NCBI GenBank assembly: GCA_023678885.1
Contig: CM043009.1
Location: 15,369,117-15,433,116 of the forward strand
Length of the DNA stretch: 64,000 nucleotides
Direction: 5' to 3'
From: Pogostemon cablin
Lineage: Eukaryota > Streptophyta > Magnoliopsida > Lamiales > Lamiaceae
A program made the translations under genes and the position numbers. The notes under the pieces are model-generated. The model made no database searches, was not told the origin of the DNA, and worked only from the letters and a program-made list of their open reading frames with translations. Below, in pieces: positions 24,998-35,272 of the stretch. Every line of letters starts with the position of its first letter. Positions within the stretch are counted from its first letter, which is position 1.

Positions 24998-25308
24998 GTG
25001 CCCGATTCGATACTGAATGCTACACCTGTTGTTTTGAATACTTCAACACCATCCCAAGAGCAGAATACTGAGCTTATAGTACAGACAAAGTGGGAAAGAG
25101 CAAAGAAGTTGAGAGCCGAGAAGCTTAGACTGCAGATAGATAATGAAAATATGGTTTTCTCTCTTGATCAAGCAATGAAGATGTCCATGGAGACTCAATC
25201 GTGCAAGAGCATAGATGTGGTTTCTAACTTATTTAATCTTGATTTTTTTAAGATAGATGATTCTGAATTTAAGTGGAAGATTGACAAGGAGGTGTCTAGA
25301 CAGCCATG
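24998..25308 (+). pseudogene. Gypsy B protease-region remnant
   Basis: Reads PSQEQNTELIVQTKWERAKK, then jumps to LRLQIDNENMVFSLDQAMKM and ends EVSRQP-stop. Both blocks match Gypsy A (33196-33070 and 32430-32390), but the aspartic protease core between them (DLGAS, ILGRPFLAT) is deleted here. Everything after is also lost up to the 3' region. Confidence 0.8.
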
Positions 25309-25585
25309 AGAGGAAGAAAATTCCAAGGATCATATACTTGTGACTAATAAAGGTGAGGTGCTGAGTGTAGACAAGAAGAGGGAAAGAAAGTACTTGAATG
25401 TGAGGATGCGACAAGACCGTCCTCCGATCAAGTAGCCTACAAAGGTTATATCCATCGCGACTCTCCGACGTTAAATATGAGCGCCTATTGGGGGCTTGCC
25501 CTTCCGTTTTATTACTTTATTTCTTTCGTGTGAGTAAGAAATTTTTGTATTTAAGGTGCTTACTAATCGACACTTACATCTCGTT

Positions 25586-25623
25586 CCAAACTTAGTTTTA
25601 ACTTATATTTTTACTAAGTTTGG
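25586..25623 (+). other. Conserved stem-loop in Gypsy B
   Basis: CCAAACTTAGT and ACTAAGTTTGG, a perfect 11-bp stem with a 16-nt loop; counterpart of 21135-21170 in Gypsy A. Kept although all of RT and integrase were deleted. Confidence 0.75.
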
Positions 25624-27270
25624 GGGATGAGATGTTATTACCTCATTGAAGCACCAAGAGTATAATCTTTTCTTTGTAATGTTTGCTAGGGAAGTTGATT
25701 TTTTGCGGTATGTTGAAACTTTAATTGGTTTTGATGTGTCGATTTTTTGCAATTTGCCTAGTGTTCAGTGGTGTGTCTAGTGTGTGGAGTCAATTAGATA
25801 GTCAATTGAGTCCTTCTTATAGTTCTCCTATTTTATTATTGATAAATCCTGTGATGATGAGGTATATTGAGCTTTGATGATAGAAACAGGTAAACTGAGG
25901 ATTTAACCTGACCGAGTTGAGCAACTTGGGGAGCTCGTGAATATTTTGAAAGAGAAGAATCAGGTGCCCTCGTTTCCTTATTCTAATTTTTATGTGTGCT
26001 TTTAATTCATGGAGTGGAAGGATTGAATTTTTTTTCGGTGATCCATGTGAGCTTAAATTGTTTAAATTGCGTCTGAAATTCATATGCTCTTGAAATTGAT
26101 GAAGAAAGTGTAATTGAATTATAATGCGATATGAAGTTCTATGTGTACTTATGGGATATTGCTTACCATGAAAGGTGCTCTGTTACTTGTTAAAAACTCA
26201 TGTGAGATTTTGAGCCTCGTTGATCATGTTACATAATCACATGATATATCTTTTCTGGTGAGTATCGTTCTTGTGTGTGTATTCTAGAACTTGCCTCTTA
26301 TCTTACTTAAAACTACATGTGTGTTAGATAATGGGAGATGATTTTAGGCCATCCTTGAATTTATGAGTCACTTAGCTAAATAATTTCCTACCAAATAATT
26401 TTATATCCGTAGTTAGCCCTTTTGAGCCTAAAGCATTATTTCTTTGGCAACCTAGAAAGATAGCCACATTGATATCCTAATTGAGCATTAAATTCATATA
26501 TTTAGTGGAGAATTAAATGTTGTCAAAGTGTGTGAATTGATTTTCATGGAGTTTGGAAAGAATAAAATATTTGGAGCTGTACAAGTGATTATGAGCTGAA
26601 AAATATGATTTAAAAAATAAGTTGCTTAGGGGTAGTGCCCAAAATTGGTACCCCAAGATGTTAGAGGTAGTGCCCGAAACTGGTACCTCGAGAAAAAAAG
26701 GAAGGAAAGAAAAAGTATGTTGAGCTTGAAGAAAAAGGAGATAAAAGAAAATTAGAAGAGCATGAAAATTGATAGCCTTGAAGTGTAAAAATCTGCAGTA
26801 CAAAGATCTTCGATTTTAATTCTCTACTAATTGAGTTACTTTATCCATATGTTTTCTATTCTTACCAAAGAGCCAACATTACATCCTAATGAAAGTCCTT
26901 TTTAATCCCATTATCGAATCTTAATAATAGTGGTGGAGAGTTTGAGACTTTTGGCAAACTTATGGTTACGCATGCCCTTGAATTGAATCTGAGCGTAAAC
27001 ACCTTAACCTATAAGTGTACATCTTTTACACTTGAGTGCGAGCGATACATATTTCCCATGAGAACATGTGGATGGAGCATTTGAATTGGTGGTGATTGTC
27101 TTATCTTGTATACTATGAATTGAGTATTACATGTAATAAGAGTTGCATGACCTAAGTTGAGGACAATTGTATTTTGAATATGGTAAGAGTCATAGTCCTT
27201 GTTTCCCCGCTAATTTTCTTACTCTTTTTCTCTTTATTTTTATTTTTTTGCCTCGGGACGAGCAACGGGT
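25624..27270 (+). other. Gypsy B 3' region
   Basis: Non-coding; co-linear with the flanks of the third ORF in Gypsy A (for example 25680-25770 matches 21000-21080, and 26630-26690 matches 17280-17365). The third ORF itself is absent. Confidence 0.7.
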
Positions 27271-27283
27271 AAGTTTGGGGATT
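27271..27283 (+). promoter_or_regulatory. Gypsy B polypurine tract
   Basis: AAGTTTGGGGATT directly before the 3' LTR. Confidence 0.85.
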
Positions 27284-29265
27284 TGTTGAGAGTGAAAATA
27301 AGCGTGTTTTAGTGTCCAATCTAACACTTTTTTGATGAGTATTATTGTTATATATTAGCACAAGTGTCTTATATTCAATACATTAGAGAAAAAGGTGTAC
27401 TTGAGGTATTTTATTGTGTTTTAGGTGGAAAAAGGATCAAAAGTGCCAAGTTGGAGAAAAGGTGCAATTTGTGGAATGATGCTGAAAAACACACGTCCAA
27501 TTTGTGTAATTATTCTGTATTCGTGTGGAGCTCTGAATTGGATATGTAATATATGGTTGGAAAGCAACAGAAGAGAGGCTCGTTTTGGCATAAAGAACAT
27601 CCCAATCGGAATCCAAACGAGAGAGTTACGATCAAAGTGGTGACGTCACACACGCTGTGCCACACAGAACGGATGTTCCAATTTGCATAACTTGTTACAT
27701 ATTCAAATGTTGGAGTTTCTATAAGTTCTTTATAAGGATAGAAATTTAAGGAAGAGAGGATCGCGTGAGCATATGAATTACTCAAATCAAAGGTCGGATA
27801 TGGAAGTTATGCGCGAAACGGTGAGACTGCGCAAGCTTACTCGACCAAAGGAGATCCTTTCAACCAGAATCGTCTTAGTCGAACGGAAGAGAGAAACTCG
27901 AGCAAAATGACCAAAAACTTACAGTGAGGTTTGGTCTAACAAAAATGTTAGACCAAGAAGGTTTGGTCTAACAAGAAGGTTTGGTTTAACCAAGAAGGTT
28001 TGGTCTAACAAAATATCGCTGGGTTCTATTTTTGATAGTTTCGGATTTCTTTTATCAAATTTGGCGTATGTCTCAAGTAAAAGCCCATCCAAGGCCTATA
28101 AGGAGAGCTCACAAGTATAAAAAGGGATGTAGATCATATCGTAAAATCATATTGGATTGGATAGATGCCATAACCATACTACACCCCACAAGGGGGGATC
28201 ACCCCCCAACCATCATCCACATCCTTCCTTCATCCATCTATCACTTTGAAGATTCGTCTGTGGAATCAAGAGGAGAACCAAGAGGAGGATTCAAGATGGA
28301 GAAGGACTCGACGACTCCTACATTTAGGGTTTTATTCATTTTCTAATTTATCTTGTATTTTCTAGACATCCCGGTAAGATCTATCCAACATCCATGATTG
28401 TTCTTCGTAACATCATGGGCTAGAGCCTATTTGGTAGAACTAGAGTTGTGAAGGTTTTACGAATTAATTGAACTTTCGTGTGTAAACTCCGTACAACACT
28501 ACTTGTGGATTTATTTTATATATGATTATGCTTTCTTAATCCATATTCACGGTCGTTTTACGCATTTTTAATTGGTATATAGAGTCTGAATATATATCTT
28601 GATTGTAGATTGAGTGCGTTCACCGCTGAACAGGATTTCATGTTATGATTCTAAGTGAGGGGACTCCGAAGCTTCATTAGAACTATCATATATGAATACT
28701 TATTAATTGAATTGAATTCGAGTTATTAAGTAGGATAAAGAGGATGATTTTATAGCACCTATAAAGGGAGATCATATCGGGTTAGAGTACCAATCCTTGG
28801 GGGAAACAATTGATATTGATAGTACCTAGAAAGGGGAGTGGAATTATATCTCTTACTCCGAGGTTATTCACACGTGTTACACGCATGTTTACTTGTGTCT
28901 GTAGAGTAAATTTGCATGGCTTAGTGATGCATCCATATTCCACAAGGCAAAGTCGGACATCAACACATGGAAGAGAAATTAATGAGTAAAATCGGATTAT
29001 CCTAGAGCTACCTATTCTCTCTCTTGATCCACTTTCGTATACTTCTAGTGTTTAATTTATTTTATTTATTATTTAATTTAATTGTTCAGTAGTTAATAAT
29101 TATATCCCAACGTTAAATGTCATCTTGTCTTAATTAATTTAGATAATAATTAAATTAATAATACGCCGTCCTTTAGGTTCGATATTCACTTGGTCGCTTG
29201 CTTAAGCTGCAATTGATATCCTTAATACTTGGGGATTAATTTTCGTGCAAAGAAAATGCGCATCA
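27284..29265 (+). repeat. Gypsy B 3' LTR
   Basis: Same as 21417-23373 with several per cent divergence. TATAAAAAG at 28116. At 27925-28015 it carries a local tandem expansion of AAGAAGGTTTGGTCTAACA (about three to four copies) where the 5' LTR has the TTGCTCGACTAAGAAGG segment. Confidence 0.95.
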
Positions 29266-30700
29266 TCCATCAACTCGAAACTCTCCCCACCGCAGGCTCT
29301 ATGGATAATGAACAGCCCCGTCCACTTCGATTTCAATTTCTCTGCGAAAAGTTTCAAACGAGAGTTAAAGAGTAATATCTCATCACCTTGCTTGAACTCC
29401 TTGTACGAGATCTTTGAATCATGCCATTTCTTCATTCTCTCCTTAAAGATCTTCGAGTTCTTGTAAGCACGATTTCTGAACTCGTCCAATTGATTGATAC
29501 GAGTCATTCTCAACTCCTTTTGATCCTTGAGAGACAAGTTCAAACTCCTCAATGCCCAAAGAGCTTTGTGCTGAATCTCTACGGGTAAGTGGCACGACTT
29601 CCCATAGACAATTTGGTATGGTGACATATCCAATACCATCTTATATGCAGTTCGGAACCCCCACAAAATATAATTGAGCTTCATAGCCCAATCCTTCCTA
29701 TTGGTTCCAACAACTTTTTCCAAAACTTGCTTCACTTATCGGTTGGAGACTTCGAATTGCCCATTCACTTGAGGGTGATAGGGTGTAGTAACCCTATGTT
29801 TGACTCCATAATTCTTAAGCACCCTTTCAAGAAGCATATTGACGAAGTGAGTACCTCCATCACTTACTAGTGCTCTTGGAATTCCATAGCGGGCAAAGAT
29901 ATGTTTCTTCAAGAATGATAAAACAATCCTTGAATCATTCACGCGAGTGGGAATGGCTTCCACTCACTTAGAAACATAATCTACCGCTAAAAGAATGTAG
30001 AGAAACCCATTAGATGGGGGAAAAGACCCCATAAAATTGATCCCCCATACATCGAAGATCTCAACAACAATGCTTGGCCGAAGTGGCATCTCATCTATCC
30101 TACTTATGTTTCTCATCCTTTGACATCTATCGCAGGATGCCACATAGGTTTTACAATCTTTAAATAAAGTAGGCCAATAAAGAGCATATTGAAGTACCTT
30201 AGCTATCGTCTTTTGAGCTCCGAAGTGCCCCCCATTAGGTTGTGCATGGCAAAAATCAAGAACACTCTCCATCTCCATCTCAGGCACACACCTACGGACT
30301 ATGGAATCCGTACATATCTTGTAGACAAACGAATCATACCATATAAATGTCTCAACATCCCTCTTAAATTTTGCAAGTTGATATCGGTTGAGATCTCTCG
30401 AAATTTCTCCTACGGTAATGTAATTCACATAATCCGCATACAATGGATCCATCCCTTGGGCAGCCACCACGCATGCTCTTTTCGCTCCTTCAACAAACAC
30501 TGCCATTATCTTCTCATTGGGGAACATCTCTTCAATATAATCAAAAGAATCATCACAGTGCTCCCTTGTCTCCAACCTCGATAGGTGATCCGCCAACACG
30601 TTCTCCGTTCCTTTCTTATCTCGGATCTCCATATCGAACTCATGTAGAAGAAGGATCCATCTAATGATCCTTGGCTTCGTTTTCTTCTTCTCCATCAAGT
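29266..30700 (-). pseudogene. Gypsy A integrase
   Basis: Minus-strand Athila integrase. It has the HHCC zinc finger (HAQPNGGHFG ... CDRCQRM, near 30245-30115) and the catalytic triad positions DVWGINFMG (near 30050), LVSDGGTHF (near 29860) and HPQVNGQFE (near 29770). A GFRTAYK...SPYQIVYGK region and a C-terminal RLKLFAEKLKSKWTG lead to ELMD, where Gypsy B interrupts. Two nonsense codons are visible: VSK-stop-VEAIP (TGG to TGA, near 29962) and SNR-stop-VKQVL (near 29736). All catalytic residues remain recognisable. Confidence 0.9.
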
Positions 30701-32132
30701 ATCGGATCGCACAATGATCCGTATACACTATCGTCCTCATGCCAACCAAATACTATCGAAACTTATTGAATGCGTACACCAAAGCCAAAAACTCATTTTC
30801 AGTCACCATGTAGTTCTTTTGTGCTGCATCAAAAGTCTTACTCGCATAGTAAATGGCACAGAACTCCTTTTCCCTCAACTGCCCTAGCACCACTCCAAGT
30901 GCTAAGTCACTTGCATCACACATAAGTACAAACGGCTGAGTCCATCCGGTATGATCAAGATAGGTGCAGTAACAAGCGCCTCTTTCAAAACTTGAAAAAC
31001 TGTTAGACACTCTTCATAAAAAACAAAAGGAACATTCTTTTCAAGCAAATGAGATAAGGGCTTGGAGTATTTCGAGAAGTCTTTTGTGAATCTTCTATAA
31101 AAATCGGCGTGTCCAAGAAAGGACCTCACTCCTTTTTCATTAGTAGGCAGTGGAAGCTTCTCGATCGCTACCACCTTTGCTCTATCCACCTGCAATTCCT
31201 TGGCCGAAATATGATGGCCAAGAACAATCCCATCTCTTATCATGAAGTGGCACTTTTCCCTATTCAAGACAAGATTAGTTTCTTGGCATCTCTTCAAAAC
31301 AATAGCAAGGTTAGATAAACAAATATCAAGGAGGAACCAAACTCAGAAAAATCGTCCATAAACACCTCCATGATCTTTTCTATCAACCCATCAAATATGG
31401 CCATCATGCAATGCTGAAATGTAGCAGGCGCATTACATAGTCCAAAATGCATCTTTCTAAAGGCAAAAGTTTCATAAGGGCAAGTAAAAGTGGTATTTTC
31501 TTGATTCTCGAGTGCAATCATGATTTGATTATAACCCGAGTACCCATCCAAGAAACAATAATACTCATACCCTACTAGACGATCAAGCATTTGATCCATG
31601 AAAGGAAGAGAAAAATGGTCTTTGCATGTGTTTTCATTTAATTTCCTGTAATCTATACAAATACGCCATCCCGTAGGAATCCTAGTGGCTAATGTCTCAC
31701 CATCCTCGACTTTCACAATAGTCATGCCCCCTTCTTAGCTTTTACATGCGATGGACTCACATGGGGACTATCACTAATGGGATAAATAATTTCAGCATCG
31801 AGCCACATTAGGATTTGCTTCCTAATCACTTCTTGAATAGCGAGATTCACCCTCCGTTGATTCTGAATACTACTCTTGGCCTCATCTAACAACCTTATTC
31901 TATGCATGCAATATGAAGGACTAATACATTTCAAATCATCAAGAAACCATCCAATCGTAGACTTATACTTCCTAAGCACATCTAACAATTCCTCAAGTTG
32001 ATCATCATCAAGGGAAGAAGATATAATTACCGGATATTTTCCATTGTCACCAAGATAGGAATACTTCAAGTGTTCCGGTAGCGGTTTCAACTTCTCTTTC
32101 TTCTCTTCCTGAGGGGTGCTCTCTCTATCCAA
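30700..32132 (-). pseudogene. Gypsy A reverse transcriptase and RNase H
   Basis: The minus strand contains RT blocks WRICIDYRKLN, GYSGYNQIMIA, FGLCNAPATFQ and the active site VFMDDFSEFG (FMDD, as usual in Athila). RNase H follows (PFVLMCDASDLALGVVLG, TDHCAIRYL, ADHLSRLE). Frame breaks: loss of one G in the run at about 31725-31731 (KKG to GMTIVK), another near 31300, another near 30960, and a stop near 30750. Would copy element RNA into DNA; inactive here. Confidence 0.9.
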
Positions 32133-33196
32133 TGGTAAGTACTTCCTAGTCCACTTGACCTCTTCAATCTTTGTCCTCTCTGTTTGGTACTATCATCACC
32201 CAAAGCAAGCAAGTTTTTAAGAAAATCAATACATACCTCGTTGGAGAGTTCATCTAGCTCCGTGGTGGGAAAAGTAAGAGATTCCATCAAGCATGTCTCA
32301 AGAGGATCCTTAGAAAGAATCAGAGACATGTCTTCATTAACAATCTCCTCCACCACATTAATGTTGTTACACTGCGTCTCCATCGGCATCTTCATTGCTT
32401 TATCGAGGTTGAATAAGATCTCTTCTTTATCTATTCTCAGTCTTAGCTCACCCTTTTGCACATCAATCATAGCTCCCGCAGTAGCAAGGAAAGGTCTCCC
32501 CAAGATAAGAGGGACATTATCCTTGTCATCTTCCATCTCAAGCACAAGAAAGTCCACAGGAAATACGAGTTTCTCTACTTTGACAAGAACATCTTCAATC
32601 ACAACCTTCGGAAAGGTCATAGACCTATCCGCTAGTTGCAGAGCCACTGATGTGGGAGTTAACTTCCCCAAACCAAGTTGTTTAAAGATAGACAGTGGCA
32701 TCAAATTGATACTTGCCCCAAGATCACACAAGGCTCGTCGTGCTGGCCCCTTACCAATTTCACATAAGATAGTGAAACTTCCCGGATCTTTTAACTTAGC
32801 TGGCAGCTTCCTTTGTGTGATTGAGCTGCAATTCTCTGATAGGTTCACGGTTTAAATTCCGTTCAAGCTTCTCTTCTTCAAAACTATATCTTTTAGAAAA
32901 CGAGCATAATACGGCATCTCCAAGATCGCCTCAGAGAAAGGAATGTTCAAACTTATCTTGTTTATGATATCTGAAAATTTCTTGAACTTTTCTTCCAATC
33001 CCTTTTTGACAAGCTTGAAAGGAAACGGTGGAGTTATCTTTGTTTTGGGAATCCCCCATTTATAATGTTCAACCTTCTTCGCTTTATCCTTCTTGGCTCT
33101 CAATCTCTTTGCTCTTTCCCACTTCTTTTCTACTACTATAAGCTCGGTATTCTGCTCTTGAGATGTAGCTGGAGTATTTCGATCAGCAGGTCTCAC
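32087..33196 (-). pseudogene. Gypsy A aspartic protease
   Basis: The minus-strand frame shared with gag. It has SQEQNTELIV, a lysine-rich stretch, TVNLSENCSSI, then the aspartic protease with active-site box LCDLGASINLMP (DLGA, as in Athila) and flap/ILGRPFLATAGA block (near 32500). One TAA near 32849-32851 (GI-stop-TVNL) interrupts it. Cleaves the Gag-Pol polyprotein in active elements. Confidence 0.88.
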
Positions 33197-33224
33197 ATTC
33201 GGTATCGAATCGGACTTTGTACTG

Positions 33225-33600
33225 TGCTACTCGATCCCCGCTCGACCAAGATAGTTTGGTCGAGCAGATAGGTTTTGGTCGAGCAAACTGCCTGATCACG
33301 TACTCTATTTCTGGAAGTATAGCTCGACTTTCATTCGGCCAAGATGGTTTGGTCTAGCAGATCAGTTTTGGTCAAGCAACCTACTTGATCGTGAGCTCTC
33401 GTCACACTGCTGTTGTATGACTTTTGTTCGACCTGGTTTGTCTGGTCGAATGGTATTGTGCAAGTCGAATGGATTATCAGAAAATAGAGTATCGTAATTC
33501 TATTTCTTCAAAAGTTATTCGACCTCTGCTCGACTAGATGATCTGGTCGAGCAAATCCAGTTTGGTCGAGCAACTTCTCTGCTCACTTTGATTTCACTCG
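33225..33600 (-). repeat. TCGA array at the gag-protease junction of Gypsy A
   Basis: About 375 bp of CTCGACCA/TGGTCGAG inverted repeats, the best being GCTCGACCA-8 nt-TGGTCGAGC at 33240-33265. The segment between the Gag end and protease (33197-33622) is 426 nt, a multiple of three, and both flanks are in the same frame. In that frame it reads repeats such as LLDQNLSARPN(H/Y)LGR, now with six stops. Confidence 0.9.
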
Positions 33601-33622
33601 CCAGCATCATCGGGCCTTCATA

Positions 33623-35158
33623 TTATGTTCCCGAGCTCAATGTGATGGCACGGCAAGACTTTAGATCCTCAATACTTTGAGATGGAAACTTCTCTTTCTC
33701 AATAGTTTGAGTCAATTTGTTTACATTCCCAGCCATTTCCCCCATCAACAACGTAAGGTCTTTCACTTGTGTAGACAAATTCTTATGATTATCATCAATC
33801 TTCTTCTCTAACTTAGCCTCAAGACGGTTTATTCTTGCGTCATTCCTCGCCATGTACCTGTTCACAGTATCCTCAAAGCCAGGCTTTTCTTCTTCCACAT
33901 TTGCTCCCAGATCAACACCGATAGGAGGCTGCACCGCATTATTTGGATTGCTCCATGAAAACACCGGCCTCCTTGGTTGTTGGTAATTAGCCGGGGGACC
34001 ACGGTTGTTGTAATTCTCCTGATAATTCTGGTTTTCTTGATTCGGGTACCTAGTTACTTGAATAACACTTGGACCCATGGCGTAGTTTGCCTCCTCGATC
34101 TCCTCTTAGCTAGCTCCTTCATAGCCACCATCATGCTGCATCATTGGTACTCTCTGAGATAAATCAGTGATCTGCTTTTCCTGAGACTCAAGTAACTTAC
34201 TAATATTAGCCAAGCTAGAGACGATCTCATCATCTCTTTCCAACTTCACCATAGTATGCTCAACTTGTGCTACTTTACCAAGGACATAAGGGCCTCTCAC
34301 TCTATCAGTCGGCCAATCTCTAGAACTCATCGAAATATCCTCAAAAAGCTTCTTGGCCTCAATGGGTGACTTCATAAGCAATGCTCCATTAGAAGAAGCA
34401 TCAAGTAACACTCGAGAATCACAATCCAACCTATTGTAGAATATACTGATATATTGAGCTTTAGATAGTCCATGCTGTGAACACTTACAAAGCATGTCCT
34501 TGAACCTGTCTCAAGCTTCATGAAATTTCTTATTACTATGGATAGCAAATTGATTGATCTCTTGCTTCATCTTGAACACCTTTGAAGGTGTCATGTATCG
34601 CTCCAAGAATTTTACTTTCAACTTCTCCCATATATCACATTTAGCAGCATCAAGATTATCGTACCAATCTCTCATTTTTTCATTCAACGAGAACTTAAAC
34701 AATATTATCTTCCTCGCATCCTCATGAGCTCCTGCATCTTTTTGTATATTTGCATAACCAAGAAACTTATTTAGATGTTGCTGAGGATCTTCAAAGGTTC
34801 CCCCAGAGAAGGGACTCATTTCAACCATGGTGATAAGAGCAGGGTGTAAATCGAAATTGGCTCCGGTCCCTCTTGCTCCTAACAACCCAGCATTGCCCCC
34901 TCCGTTGTTCTTAAAGACTTCACGGATGGCAAGTGTATCAGGATTCGCTGCCATATTGACTGTCTCAACTTCCAAATTATCTTCAGTTGTAGATTCAATC
35001 GTTTTCAAATTCAGCACGTCAACTTCAACTCCAAAATCAAGAGCTTCAGTTGGATCTACTTTCTTGTTCTTATTCTTCTTCTTCTTTGTCAACCTTGAAG
35101 ATGCTCCAATCTCCGAATTATAAGGCTCTAATGTACCTGTTTTAGATCTCATGAGCAT
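33623..35158 (-). pseudogene. Gypsy A gag
   Basis: Minus strand, one frame throughout (about 512 codons). MLMRSKTGTLEPYN start, a lysine/asparagine-rich stretch, MAANPDTLAIREVFKNNGG, FSGGTFEDPQQHLNKFLGYA, LKVKFLERYMTPS, then QYISIFYNRLDCDSRVLLDA, and a late coiled-coil-like part (INRLEAKLEKKI). Three nonsense codons break it: TGA at about 34497 (EAWDRF to EA-stop-DRF), TAA near 34106 and TAA at 33620-33622 (SGTQYEGP to SGT-stop). The two whose ancestral codon can be read from Gypsy B (TGG, CAA) are explained by C-to-T/G-to-A change. Forms the particle shell in active relatives. Confidence 0.9.
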
Positions 35159-35251
35159 ACACCTAAGAAGAGTAAGTGTTAGAAATCAAAGACAAGAATA
35201 ATATAATCTCAATTAAACTAGAAATAATAGACTAATAAATAATTCCATCCC

Positions 35252-35272
35252 CCGGCAACAGCGCCAAGAACT
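35252..35272 (-). promoter_or_regulatory. Gypsy A primer binding site
   Basis: The minus strand reads TTGGCGCTGTTGCCGGGGG just inside the 5' LTR: the Athila tRNA-Asp-type primer site with one or two changes from Gypsy B. Confidence 0.85.

Larger units (their letters stand above)
21417..29265 (+). mobile_element. Gypsy B: deleted Athila-like element nested in Gypsy A
   Basis: 7849 bp with TGTTGAGAG...CGCATCA ends and TCCAT duplications (21412-21416 and 29266-29270). LTRs are 21417-23373 (1957 bp) and 27284-29265 (1982 bp); they differ by several per cent. The internal region is only 3.9 kb: primer site, damaged gag, a scrap of protease, then directly the 3' region. Reverse transcriptase, RNase H, integrase and the third ORF are all missing, so B is a non-autonomous deletion derivative of an element like A. 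Confidence 0.95.

Noticed and set aside
32184..32855. 223-codon frame on the plus strand
   Set aside because: Lies opposite the Athila protease region, is Ser/Leu-rich without motifs, and is explained as the complement of the real coding strand.
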